Of a stretch of 64,000 bases of DNA, positions 51,301-61,933 are shown piece by piece; position 1 is the stretch's first letter, and every line of letters begins with the position of its first letter. Made by a program: the position numbers and the translations under genes. Under the pieces are notes generated by a model. The model searched no databases and was not told the DNA's origin. It worked only from the letters and a program-made list of their open reading frames with translations. The stretch spans positions 43,501 through 107,500 of the forward strand of contig CAUYUJ010006480.1 in the NCBI GenBank assembly GCA_963575745.1, in the 5' to 3' direction. This stretch comes from Prorocentrum cordatum. Taxonomy: Eukaryota; Sar; Dinophyceae; Prorocentrales; Prorocentraceae.

Positions 51301-52534
51301 TGTAACATCCCATTATATAACCTCAGAATTCGCCCGCCCAGTGGGCCATGGGCGAGCTAAGATCTCCGGTGGCTGGTTAACAATGCCTTGTAACGCCCCT
51401 CGCGGGGGTAAAAAACCAAGCGTCGTGTTGTCTCCTCCTCCTCTCGTGTTCTTGCGCCAGACGTCCACCCCTGAGGCTCTCGGAAGTTTCCACAAGGCTC
51501 GCAGGTGGTCAGAAAAATGCCCCGAACATCGAAGACTAAGTTATTCGAGGTTTCGTCTTCGATTCCGTTCCCAGAGCCCCGACGTGGTGTCTGTTCATCG
51601 GGTCGGTGCCCTTGTTGTAGTGAAATTATCCTCGGAGGGCCTCTTTGCGACGCTCCCGAGAGAGGGGAGGAGGGAGGGGGGAGGAGGGAAGGAGGAGGGA
51701 GGAGGGAGGAGGACGGATGGGGAGGAGGCGGATCTCGCGCACGGCGCTATCGGAGCCATCGAGGCTACGGATGAGGTAGGAGGAGGAGGAGGAGGAAGAG
51801 GAGGAGGCGGAGGAAGAGGAGAAAGAGGAGGAGAAGGAGGAGGAAGAGGGGGAGGAAGGATTTGAAGCAGGACGGACGAGGAGAAGGATGACAACGACGA
51901 GCAGGAGGAGAGGGAATGACGCCCGTCCTGGGGCCTCTTGGTGTCGCCGTGGCTCTCCTAGAGCGTGCTGGGGGTCCTGTGGCCTGTTTGGGGTCTTCGG
52001 GGCCTCTTGGGGCCTGTTGGAGCCTCCTGGGCCCTCTGGAGCTCCCTGAGTGTAATTCAAAGTGGGTCCTCGGGGGGGCTCTTGAGATCTCGTGGGCTCT
52101 CCCTGGGCCGCCATGGGCCCTCCTGGGGCCTCCGTGGGCCCTCTGAGAACTCTCTCGCGGGGGCGGAATGATGAAAACAATTTCACGCATGGGGGCCTTT
52201 CCGTTGAGAAGGGGGGCGCGGTGCAGAGTGGGTCCTCCTGGGGCCATCCGGAGGTCTCCTAGGCACTCCCGAGGCCGCCATGGGCCCTCCTGGGGCCTCT
52301 GGGGGCCTCTAAGAAGCCTCTCGCGGGGGCTGAAAAATGACGACAGTTTCACGGATGGGAGCCTTTCCGTTGAGAAGGGGAGCGCGGTGAAAGGTAATGA
52401 AGTGACGACAGTGTCGCATTTGAGGCCCCAAATCGTCTTTGGGCACCTCGGGCGCGAATCCCGCTCCCGCATAGTACGGCGCGATTTCCCTTCCCCCCGC
52501 TGTCCTGCCGGACCCCGGGAGGGTGATTTTTCCC

Positions 52535-53330
52535 CACATGCTTCGTGGAGTTCTGGTTTTCTTCCCTGCCGCGCCGCACCCGCGTCTCCTCACACCTCCC
52601 CTCCTCTCTCTGTCTTCCTCCCCTCACTCACACACACACGCACACTTCACGCTTCCCCCCCTCCTCACAGCACTGCTCAGCTCAGCTCAACTCACCTCAG
52701 CACAGCACAGCACAGCTCAGCTCAGCACAGCACAGCTCGGCTCAGCTCAGCACAGCTCAGCACAACCCAGCACGGTTCAGCTCAGCACAGCACAGCACAG
52801 CTCGCGGCACTTTCTCGACACCACAGGGGGTGCGCAGGGGTTGGTCTCTCAGCTCGGCCGCTATCCACGACACTGGCGCGAAGCCTAGCAGGCGTGGCAC
52901 TTTCTCGACACCAAAGGGGGTGGGCAGGGGGTGGTCTCTCAGCTCGGTCGCTATCCACGACACTGGCGCAAAGCCTAGCAGGCGTGGCACTTTCTCGACA
53001 CCACAGGGGGTGCGCAGGGGGTGGTCTCTCACCGCGGTCCCTATCCACGACCCCCACATGTTTCGTGGGGTTATGGTTTTCTTCCCTGCCGCGCCGCACC
53101 CGCGTCTCCTCACACCTCCCCTCCTCTCTCTGTCTTCCTCCCCTCACTCACACACACACACACACTTCACGCTTCCCCCCCTCCTCACAGCACTGCTCAG
53201 CTCAGCTCAACTCACCTCAGCACAGCACAGCACAGCTCAGCTCAGCTCAGCACAGCACAGCTCGGCTCAGCTCAGCACAGCTCAGCACAACCCAGCACGG
53301 CTCAGCTCAGCACAGCACAGCACAGATCGT
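52535..53330. repeat. CAGCA/CAGCT pentamer blocks in a ~520-bp higher-order repeat
   Basis: A 260-bp block starting CCACATGYTTCGTGG and ending in CTCAGCTCAG/CAGCACAGCA pentamers is present at 52533-52805 and 53053-53330. Each block is followed by 90-bp units. Confidence 0.9.
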
Positions 53331-54235
53331 GGCACTTTCTCGACACCACAGGGGGTGCGCAGGGGTTGGTCTCTCACCGCGGTCCCTATCCACGACACTG
53401 GCGCAAAGCCTAGCAGGCGTGGCACTCTCTCGACACCAAAGGGGGTGGGCAGGGGGTGGTCTCTCAGCTCGGCCGCTATCCACGACACTGGCGCAAAGCC
53501 TAGCAGGCGTGGCACTTTCTCGACACCACAGGGGGTGCGCAGGGGGTGGTCTCTCACCGCGGTCCCTATCCACGACACTGGCGCAAAGGCTAGCAGGCGT
53601 GGCACTTTCTCGACACCACAGGGGGTGCGCAGGGGGTGGTCTCTCAGCTCGGCCGTCCACGACACTTGCGCAGGGGGTGGTCTCTCAGCTCGGCCGCTAT
53701 CCACGACACTGGCGCAAAGCCTAGCAGGCGTGGCACTTTCTCGACACCACAGGGGGTGCGCAGGGGGTGGTCTCTCAGCTCGGCCGCTATCCACGACACT
53801 GGCGCAAAGCCTAGCAGGCGTGGCACTTTCTCGACACCACACGGGGTGCGCAGGGGGTGGTCTCTCAGCTCGGCCGCTATCCACGACACTGGCGCAAAGC
53901 CTAGCAGGCGTGGCACTTTCTCGACACCACAGGGGGTGCGCAGGGGGTGGTCTCTCAGCTCGGTCGCTATCCACGACACTGTCGCAAAGCTTAGCAGGCG
54001 TGGCACTTTCTCGACACCACAGGGGGTGCGCAGGGGGTGGTCTCTCAGCTCGGCCGCTACCCACGACACTGTCGCAAAACCTAGCAGGCGTGGCACTTTC
54101 GCGACACCACAGGGGGTGCGTAGGGGGTGGTCTCTCAGCTCGGCCGCCATCCACGACACTGGCGCAAAGCCTAGCAGGCGTGGCACTTTTTCGACACCAA
54201 AGGGGGTGGGAAGAGGGAGGAGGGTCAAGCAATTT
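52800..54235. repeat. 90-bp satellite, about 13 copies
   Basis: Units starting CGTGGCACTTTCTCGACACC begin at 52893, 52983, 53418, 53508, 53598, 53729, 53819, 53909, 53999, 54089 and 54179, with partial units at 52803 and 53328. The exact 90-bp period is a multiple of three, so open frames run through on both strands. One unit near 53640-53729 is shortened and rearranged. Confidence 0.95.
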
Positions 54236-54600
54236 GGCGTTGGATGACCCATAGGGAACATTCGCGACGAGGGCTCAGAACGCAGGATTGTGCATATATA
54301 TATTATATACATAAGCAAACACATAAGATTTAAATTAAGTATGTGGGGTTCCTCGGTAGCGTAATTGTGGTTTTCGCTTGTAAGAAACACTTCCCCCCCC
54401 CCTCTCGACGGTGACGGAGGGCAGGCGGCGGGGGTGGGCGGGTTGGCGGGGTGGCGGGTTGGCTGGGGTTGCGGGGTGGCTGGTTGGGCTGGTTGAGCCG
54501 GTTGAGTTGTTTGGGCGGCTGGTTGGTTGGGTTGGCTGGTTGGGCTGGCTAGGGCAATTGGTTTCGATTCTAGTTCGCGCGCGCGGGGCCGCCCCTGGGG
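54236..54600. repeat. AT-rich tail and (GGTTGG)-type G-rich repeat
   Basis: 54290-54345 is AT-rich. 54430-54560 is GGTTGG/GGCGGG/GGCTGG words, G-rich enough to form quadruplexes. Confidence 0.7.
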
Positions 54601-55299
54601 GCCCCCCGAGAAGTGCCCTGGCAAGGTCCCGGCATGTCCCGGCAAGGTCCCGGCAAGTCCCGGCAAAGTTCTGGCAAGTCCTGGCAAGGTCCAGGCAAGG
54701 TCCCGGGCAGGCCCCGGGCAGGTCCTGGCCAGGTCCCAGCAGGCTCCCCAGAGCGTTCCACGAGCGCTTCAAGCGGCCTCCAATAGTGCTCAACATGGCC
54801 CAAGAGCGATCCAAGACGCCAGAGATGGCCTCCAGACAGTCCAAAGCGCCTGCAAGACGCCCCCAGAGGCCTCCCAAAGACTTCCCAAGAGGGCCCGCAG
54901 AGGCAGAAATCAATGATTTTGCTACAGTTTTGAAAATTGTTGGCGTTCTCGTCTCCTGGGCACACCAGCGCTTCCAGACGGCCCAAGAGGCTTCCAGGGT
55001 CGCCCCAGCGCAGCCCAAGAGGCCTCCCAGAGCGCGCAGCCCCAGAGGCCTCCAATATGGCCGAAGAGGGTCCCAAGACGGCTTCAAGCGCGCCCAGACG
55101 GAGGGCCCGAACGGACATTTCGAGCCCCACGCGCAGAGACCCCAATGGGGGCCCACAAGAAGCCCCCGAGAGGTCCCCGAGAGGCCCCCGAGAGGCCCCA
55201 AGAGGCCCCCAAGATGCCCCCGAGAGGCCCCGGGAGACCCTCGCGAGGCCCTCGAGAAGCTCCCGAGAGGCGCACTGCCGACAACCACTCGGCCAGTCG

Positions 55300-55905
55300 A
55301 CCTGGCAACGCGCGCGGGCGGAACGAGCGAAGCGACGAAATAATCGACCAGAGTATCTGCGCGCTGATCGCTCTCCAATGGCTCCTCGGCTGCGCTTTTG
55401 ATCGCAATAAGTTGTTTGCCCGGCGTCTTCCTTGAATTTTTCGCTGCTGCCCATGGCCCCCCCGCATTTGCGTTTCCAACCGCGTTCGTTTATCTCGCCG
55501 CGCAGCTTTCTTAATCGATGCGCCCAGATGTTGGTAATCCACTGTATCTACAGCTTGCCGTGAAATATTATTTTGCTTGAGCAACTCTTTCGTGCCGGGG
55601 GGCATCCAAGGTTTTGATCGGCGCCGTTCGGGCGCATCTACCGCTCCGGCCGCGGCGCGCGTTGCCAGCGCTACTGCGCCCGCATGTTCGCCCAGAGACA
55701 ACGTCCTGGCATTGCGTGGAAGAGCGGCTGTGAACGCGTCGCAGCACTCTCGGCCAGCGCCCGACCTCCTCAGAGTCTCCAGGCAACAGCATTGACGTGG
55801 TGATTTAGCCTCTTGGCTTCCAAATTCAAGCTGCAGCGAAATATGCATCAGAAAGCGGCGCGTCGGCAAAGCCTTTCGTCCGTTGATGCGTACGTCCGCG
55901 ATCAT
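55300..55905 (-). pseudogene. LINE ORF2 linker between endonuclease and RT
   Basis: Reads KPWMPPGTKELLKQNNISRQ, DYQHLGASIKKAARRDKRT and QRKIQGRRRANNL. This matches the usual post-endonuclease segment with the basic VKxAVRxDK-like block. The frame then runs into the satellite, which marks the insertion edge. Confidence 0.6.
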
Positions 55906-56019
55906 AGAATAAACGCATCTGAATCGACCAAACAGTAACCCAAGTGTGCAAAGGCTGGGTTCGTGACGCCGCTGAATGGTTCTATCCCGGGAGCAGCGCC
56001 GTAGAAACTAACCAAACTG

Positions 56020-56940
56020 TCACGCATGTTGGAAAAAGCATGCGCTGGAAGTGATTGCTCGTGTTTCCTGGCGCGTTTCGACCAGCAGTTCCCTGTCGGA
56101 GTTAAACTTCACCGTCGCAGCATTCTTCCCCATGACGTCATCTTCTCTAGGAAGCCTCTCCCCCGGTCTGCTGCTGAAGCCCCCCGGGGCGATCGTGCAG
56201 GTCTGGCTGCCACGCTGGGCCCATGCTTTCGCCGCGCGGTCAAATAAGTTCCCCTTTCCTCGAAATCTTCCCCCGCGCGCGGCGCGCGCGCTCGTGGCGT
56301 TCAATATCCCACCCGTTACTTTGATTCTAAGAGTGGTCAGTCGGTCTCCAAGCAACCTGAAACTGATCACCAGATGATTCGCAATTGGTACGATCATAAA
56401 CCCCACGCCAGAATAAAGTGCAGTCTGGAACGTCGCGGACAGTAGCACCGAATACCCATATTGTACAACATGCTGTGGTTATGCGACGTGTTTCTCCTGC
56501 GTGCACAAGATGGGAATCTCATGCTTTCCCATGCGGTGATGAATCTCTGCCAGTTTGCTCCGTGCTTCTCCCAGCCCTGGGACGTTCCAAATGCCAAGGC
56601 GTTGTTTGCCCACTGGTTTACAACAGCGCCGGCGACACCCATGTTTGTTATCTTGAGACTGTTGCCATCGGTCTGCGTGGATGTCCGCGCCGTCGTGCCC
56701 CTCGTGCTCGCGGGGCTTTCTTGTACCGGCGGATGGCGAGATAGCCTTGTAGGTAGGTTTGCCCTGGCCCACAGAAGTAGCGGTACCACCTCTGGAACTG
56801 GACCCTTGCCCAAAACCCGTTGGTCATCAGAAGAAAGGTTTGGTATCGCAGCGGCGTCGTGTGCAGGGGAAGGCGGAGGAGGCATATGAAAAGATACGAT
56901 GTCTTCGTCCGTCGCGTCGCCCACAGAAAAGAGCACCACT
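56020..56940 (-). pseudogene. LINE APE-type endonuclease domain
   Basis: The opening block is QRLGIWNVPGLGEARSKLAE then HEIPILCTQEKHVA (WN and QE motifs, about 56590-56480). After a shift comes YSGVGFMIVPIANHLVISF, then LGDRLTTLRIKVTGGILN (the SxRL block), FFDRAAKAW-like sequence and SDRELLVETRQE (the NreLL block). The catalytic DxN segment is not clear because of further frame changes. Upstream, 56770-57140, is a Ser/Pro-rich segment joining ORF1. Confidence 0.75.
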
Positions 56941-57139
56941 GGATATGTTCATGGAAGAGGAAAATGTAGATGCGACGTTTCCTGGGACGTCAGTAGATGT
57001 TTGGCCGGCTCCGGTGCTGTCGGGAATCAGCACATGCTGGATCTCCAACTTCGCTATGCCGTCGGACCCTTTGGAGCTGCCTTTGGATCCCCCTTTCATC
57101 CCTGTAATGCTCCGCTGCGTAATTCCTTTATGTTTTTGA

Positions 57140-58060
57140 ACCCTTCTTTAAAAACTTGAACGGGTTGTGCAACTTCCCCCAGTTATCCTAATAATTATGC
57201 CACTGCTCTTTGATCGTGTTCCCGTCCACGACTACCGTAAGTGCGAGTTCCCGGCCTGCCTCCACTGAAAAAGGGTTGTTGTCACAAACGCGAATGGTGA
57301 ACTGCATCCGCTAGGTGTTCTTCAGGAAATACTTGAGACCGAAACACAGCTTACGGGCAGCTCGGACCAGAGGTGTACGATAAGGGGTAGACAATATTGT
57401 GTTCCCATTCCTCTGAAGTCTGGCTGCTTGGATCTGGGTGACAACTGTATCCCGGGAGCCTGGGCTATCGAACTCCCCGGAAAAATGTTCTGAAACTCGC
57501 CGTTCACGTATAGATTGGTCCACTCTGGAGCTCCTAAATTCTCAAACTCCTCGTTTAACCAGTCGGAGGCGGCGCCGATGGAGTCGAAGCCGTTGAAGTT
57601 CCCGATTACTGCGGTAACATTCCTCTTGTCGTCCGTGCTGGTGGGGGCGGTGGGAACTCGGTTGCCACCCTTCCGGACCAGTGCGAACTCCCGTTCAAGA
57701 TCTGATATCTTATTCTCCATGGTGGTGTCGACGGATGCTCCAAATGCGATGTCGTGTTTCAGCGGGCCAATCGCATTCTGTAGGTCTCGTTGTGAAACGC
57801 CAAGGGTCTTCATAGCCGCGATGTCATTCCGGCTTGGGTCCAGCTGTGCGCGCAGAATTTGCGCGAATGTTCCAGCTGTCACGGGCTCTGAGCTGGATTG
57901 TTGCCACCGCCATACGTTCGTGAAATTGTTGTTGACGCTGAATTCGGGATCCATCGAAATCACCTTCTGTTCCAGTAGAGACGTTCATTTCCTGTGGTGG
58001 ACTGCTTGTCCTAGCCTGCTTAAGCGCACTTTTTACTGGAGTTCCCATCTGGTGTTTTTC
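57140..58060 (-). pseudogene. LINE ORF1-like protein
   Basis: Starts near 58045 with MGTPVKSALKQARTSSPPQE. It shifts frame near 57930 to VWRWQQSSSEPVTAGTFAQI and ISDLEREFALVRKGG (short coiled coil). Then comes NVTAVIGNFNGFDSIGAASD with WLNEEF and NLYVNGEFQNI, matching the dinoflagellate ORF1 pattern of a TVVIGGL strand, a WL helix and a KGxFKGI strand (an RRM-like fold). The last part, QFTIRVCDNNPF and KFLKKGSK, lies in another frame. Role: RNA binding for the element. Confidence 0.6.
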
Positions 58061-58089
58061 CGTCGGCTTCACAACGCTGGAAAGTCCAA

Positions 58090-58230
58090 AATGGAGGATG
58101 TAGGGGTATATTTTTATAATATATATATAACACTATATAACTATATAACTATATATATATATAACTATATATATATATAGACACATACATGGGCACAAAC
58201 ATATACACATACAGAAACAGCTACATACAC
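58090..58230. repeat. (TA)n-rich microsatellite and CATA words at the LINE 5' end
   Basis: TATATATATAACTATATA repeats to 58180, then ACACATACA words. Confidence 0.9.
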
Positions 58231-58635
58231 ACATTCTGGGCCCAGGGAGGGGCCGGCGTATGCGCACATGGCAAGCCCGTGTCGTGACGACGCCGCATTA
58301 TAGGTCTCTGACGCACCGCGTGGATCGCTCCATCGCGGCCTTCCGCGGCGCGGATATCCTTCGACGTCGGCCGCTTCTGGGCCACGGGCGGCTCTCGTCG
58401 GCACGACACGAGCCTGCCGCAGCCGTGCCCACGACGCGTCGGCCCCGGGACCTCCCACGGCCAGCCTTTCGTCCTGCGTCGGTTTTGACGGCCTCGAGGT
58501 CCGAACCCGGCCTCCTGAGGCCAAAGCTGGCGAAAAAAACCGGCCGCCTCGACGTTGGCTCTCGACGCTCCAGGTGTCTGGGCAGTTCCCGTCGCCCGAT
58601 GCTCGGCCTCCCCGTCTTCCACGCCGTCCTGTCAG
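58231..58635. other. No recognisable gene
   Basis: GC-rich DNA with overlapping shadow frames on both strands. Confidence 0.35.
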
Positions 58636-58639
58636 GGAT

Positions 58640-58790
58640 AAAAGTGAGCTTAGACAGAACGTTTGCAAGGTACGTGCAGATTTCTTGGATCGGCGCCAGG
58701 GGCGGCGCCATGGGGTTGCCCAGCTCCGATCCAATGGGTCCGCGCGGTCCTCCAACATTTGCATGCTCCTGCCGCTTCCAAGGTCGCATG
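58640..58790. mobile_element. Foldback element family 2, copy D (diverged)
   Basis: Left GTTTGCAAGGTACGTGCAG then ATTTCTTGGATCGGCGCC; the right end, reverse-complemented, is ATGTTGGAGGACCGCGCGG then ACCCATTGGATCGGAG. Arms about 42 bp, with GGCGCC palindromes in the loop. Confidence 0.65.
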
Positions 58791-58884
58791 TGTTCGCGCG
58801 TCGCGCCCTCGCGATGTTTTTTTTTTTCACGATGAATCCCCTCTCGCGGCGGTTGTCAGCAGTGGCAGTTGTCAGCAGCGTCGC

Positions 58885-59015
58885 GCCCTCGCGATGTGCG
58901 ACACGCGGCTGTCCTCGCGCCCCCGCGCCGCCACCCTGGAGAAGAGCAGCCGTCCAGCCCAGGCCGCGAGATGCGCGAAGCGCGGCTTGTCTTCGCGCCT
59001 CCGCGGGGGACCTGC
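58885..59015. repeat. CGCGATG-type dispersed repeat, copy 1 (partner 59745-59865)
   Basis: CGCGATGTGCGACACGCGGC, TCCTCGCGCCCCCGCGCCGCC and a second CGCGAGATGCGCGAAGCGCG follow in the same order as at 59745-59865. 41275-41360 is a weaker relative. Confidence 0.7.
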
Positions 59016-59117
59016 GGCAGGTTTTCGTGCCCTGTCGACTTCGACGCTGGCTTCTGGCACGCGGCGTGGACCGTTCGACCTCGAACGATCGGCGGCGTTT
59101 CGACCGCCACAGTATTG

Positions 59118-59313
59118 TCGGGTCGGGCGAAAGGGGGGGATAGCAAAGGGGGGGTTTGAGAATCAGCTCACGTAGCTGATTTTCCCGGCGCCTCCCGGCG
59201 CCGGGAGGCGCCCATGTATCGAGGAATGGGCCCCTCGGTGAGGCCGAAACCAGCTGCATGCAGCAAATTTCGTAACCCCCCCTTTCCCAATCCCCCCCTT
59301 TCGCCCGACCCGA
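59118..59313. mobile_element. MITE-like element with 5-bp target-site duplication TATTG
   Basis: Terminal inverted repeats begin TCGGGTCGGGCGAAAGGGGG on both ends (perfect for at least 22 bp, then GGAT-GS-AAAGGGGGG with few changes). TATTG lies at 59113-59117 and 59314-59318. The interior has a perfect palindrome at 59179-59204 (GGCGCCTCCCGGC and its complement). No coding capacity. Confidence 0.9.
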
Positions 59314-59315
59314 TA

Positions 59316-59480
59316 TTGGCGGCGCGCACAAGGGGGTGGGGGAAGGGGGGGAAGGCTTCCGAAAGGAGGCTGCTCCTTGGAAGGCGCCGGCCCTGCATCT
59401 GCAGACAGGGCCCGCGCCTTACGAAAAAATCTGGGGTGCCTCTCAGAAGCCTTCCCCCCTCCCCCTCTGCGCGTGGCCAA
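59316..59480. mobile_element. MITE-like element family 1, copy c (diverged)
   Basis: Left TTGGCGGCGCGCACAAGGGG to GGGGAAGGCTTCCGAAAGG; the right end, reverse-complemented, is TTGGCCACGCGCAGAGGGGG to GGGGAAGGCTTCTGAGAGG. The centre pairs further through GGCGCCGGCCCTG. Lies directly beside the TATTG element, sharing its right flank. Confidence 0.7.
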
Positions 59481-59744
59481 TGGTGGCCGGTTCTGGGCAA
59501 CTGGCTGCGTTCCACCTCGAACGCCCGCGGCGGGGTCGCCGCCGCGCCGACCCGACGCGCGCCTGCCGCGTAAGACGAAGCCAGGGTCAGGACGAAATCG
59601 CACAGGGGTGCATCGGAGACCTCCGAGATGCGAGGGTTTGGGAGGACGCGTGCATCGGGCGCCGAGGCCACCCTGGGAGCGCTCCGGAACGCCCTGGGAG
59701 CGTCCTGGAGAACTCCTTGAAACTGGGTCGCCCGTATTCCCTCA
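59481..59744. other. No recognisable gene
   Basis: GC-rich spacer. Frames here extend into the trinucleotide array and are not called. Confidence 0.3.
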
Positions 59745-59865
59745 TCGCGAACCGCGATGCGCGACGCGCGGTTATCTTCGCGCCCCTGCGCCGCCTCCCC
59801 GGACAAGGCAGCCTCTCCAACCCAACACGCGATGCGCCAAGCGCGAGTATCTTCCCGCCCACTCG
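59745..59865. repeat. CGCGATG-type dispersed repeat, copy 2
   Basis: CGCGATGCGCGACGCGCGGT, TCTTCGCGCCCCTGCGCCGCC and CGCGATGCGCCAAGCGCGAG, partner of 58885-59015. Confidence 0.7.
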
Positions 59866-59902
59866 GGTGACCTGTGCAATGGAACGGCTGACTGTTCGGG
59901 CC

Positions 59903-60229
59903 TGACCCCGCCCGGCCACCGTGTCGTTGTCGTCGTCGATGTCGTCGTCGTCGTCGTGGTCGTCGTCGTCCTCGTCGTCGTCAGCGTCGTCAGCGTCATG
60001 TTCGTCGTCGTCGTCGTCGTCGTCGTCGTCTGTCGTCCGACCTCCGTCGTCCGTCGTCGTCGTCGTCGTCATCATCGTCTTCACCTCCGTCGCCGTCGTC
60101 GTCGTGGTCGTCGTCGTCGTCGTCCGTTGTCCGTCGTCCGTCGTCGTCGTCGTCATCATCGTCGCCGACGTCGTCGTCGTCATCGTCGTCCGTCGTCCGT
60201 CGTCCGTCGTCCGTCGTCCGACGTCGTAG

Positions 60230-60261
<32 letters not shown>

Positions 60262-60400
60262 GTCGTCGTCGGCGTCGTCGTCAGCGTCGCCAACGTCGTC
60301 GTCGTCGTCGTTGTCGTCGTCGTCGTCGTCGTCGTCGTCCGTCGTCCGTCGACCGTCTTCCGTCGTCGTCGCCGTCGTCGCCATCGTCGTCGTTCGTCGT

Positions 60401-60440
<40 letters not shown>

Positions 60441-60517
60441 AGTCGTCGTCGTCGGCGGGGGTCGTCGCCGTTCCTCGTCTGACTCGTCGTCGTCGTCCGT
60501 CGTCCGTCGTCCGTCGC

Positions 60518-60553
<36 letters not shown>

Positions 60554-60581
60554 TCGTCAGCGTCGTCGTCCGTCGTGGCCC

Positions 60582-60630
<49 letters not shown>

Positions 60631-60942
60631 AGTCGTCGTCGTCGCCGTGCTCGTCATCGTCGTCGTCGTCCGTCGTGCGTCGTCCTCGTGCTCATCGTCG
60701 TCGTCGTCGCGGTCGTTGCCCCCGTCGTCGTCGCCGTCGTCGTCAGCGTCGTCGTCGTCGACGTCATCGTCGTCGTCATCCGTCGTCCATCGTCCGTCGT
60801 CGTCATCCGTCAGGCGTCGTCGTCGTCGTCGTCGTTGTCGTCGTCGTCGTTGTCGTCAGCGTCGTCGTCGTCGTCTTCCGTTGTCCTTCGTCCGTCGTTG
60901 CGTCGTCGTCGTCCTCGTTGTCGTCGTCGTCGTCGTGGCCCA

Positions 60943-60981
<39 letters not shown>

Positions 60982-61498
60982 AGTCGTCGTCGTCGCCGTG
61001 CTCGTCATCGTCGTCGTCGTCCGTCGTCGTCGTCGTCCGTCGACCGTCGTCCGTAGTCCGTCGTCCGTCGTCCGACGTCGTCATCGTCGTTGTCGTCGTC
61101 GTCCGTCGTCGTCGTCAGCGTCGTCAGCGTCGCCGCCGTCGTCGTCATCGTGGTCGACATCGTCGTCGTCATCATCCGCCGTCCGCCCTCGTCGTCGTCG
61201 TCGTCACCATCGTCGTCGGTCGTCGTACGTCGTACGTCGTCGTCGCCCGTCGTCGTCGGTTGTCGTCCGTCTTCGTCGTCGTTGTCGTCGTCGTCGTCCG
61301 TCGTCCGTCGCCCGACGTCGTCGTCAAATCGTCGTCGTCGTCAGAGTCGTCGTTGTCGTCGTCGTCGTCGTCGACCGTCGCACTCGTCCGTCGTCGTCGT
61401 GGTCGTCGTGCTGACTCCTGACGGCCACCGTGTCGTTGTCGTCCTCGTCGTCGTCGTGGTCGTCGTCCTCAACGTCGTCGTCAGCGTCGTACGTGTCA

Positions 61499-61536
<38 letters not shown>

Positions 61537-61589
61537 CGTCGTCCTTCGCCCGTCGTCGTGGTCGTCGTCGTCATCGTCGTCGACGCCGC

Positions 61590-61632
<43 letters not shown>

Positions 61633-61901
61633 GCCGTCGTCATCGTCTTCGTCCGTCGTCCGTCGCCCGTCGTCCGTCGTCCGACGTCGTCGTCATCGTT
61701 GTCGTCGTCGTCCGTCGTCCGTCGTAGTCGTCGTCGTCGTCGTCAGCGTCATCATCATCGTCGTCGTCGCCGCCGTCGCCGTCGTCGTCCTCGTCGTCGT
61801 CGTGGTCATCGTCGCAGTCGTCGTCGTCGACGCAGCCGTCGCCTCCGTCGTCGTCTGTCGTCGTCGTGGCCCTCGTCGTCGTCGTCGTCGACGTCCGAAG
61901 T

Positions 61902-61933
<32 letters not shown>

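Larger units (their letters stand above)
51530..55280. repeat. Composite satellite block inside the LINE
   Basis: Contains (GGA)n 51640-51880; an inverted CCCCAAGAGGCC array at 51930-52330 with a 166-bp tandem duplication (CCATGGGCCCTCCTGGGG at about 52112 and 52278); the CAGCA/90-bp satellite at 52535-54235; (GGTTGG)-type DNA at 54430-54560; and a CCCCAAGAGGCC array at 54600-55270. LINE protein similarity stops on one side near 55300 and resumes near 51500. Confidence 0.7.
49690..58080 (-). mobile_element. Nearly full-length decayed LINE interrupted by satellite DNA
   Basis: Minus-strand order: ORF1 (about 58060-57140), APE endonuclease (56940-56020), linker (to about 55300), a 3.7-kb block of satellites, then RT (51300-49780). 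All parts are collinear and in the same orientation, with many frameshifts. A 5' end near 58080 abuts an AT-rich microsatellite. A 3' tail is not clear. Confidence 0.75.

Noticed and set aside
52545-54254. 569- and 518-codon plus frames and ~330-codon minus frames
   Set aside because: They run through the 90-bp satellite, whose length is a multiple of three. Open frames on both strands are expected.
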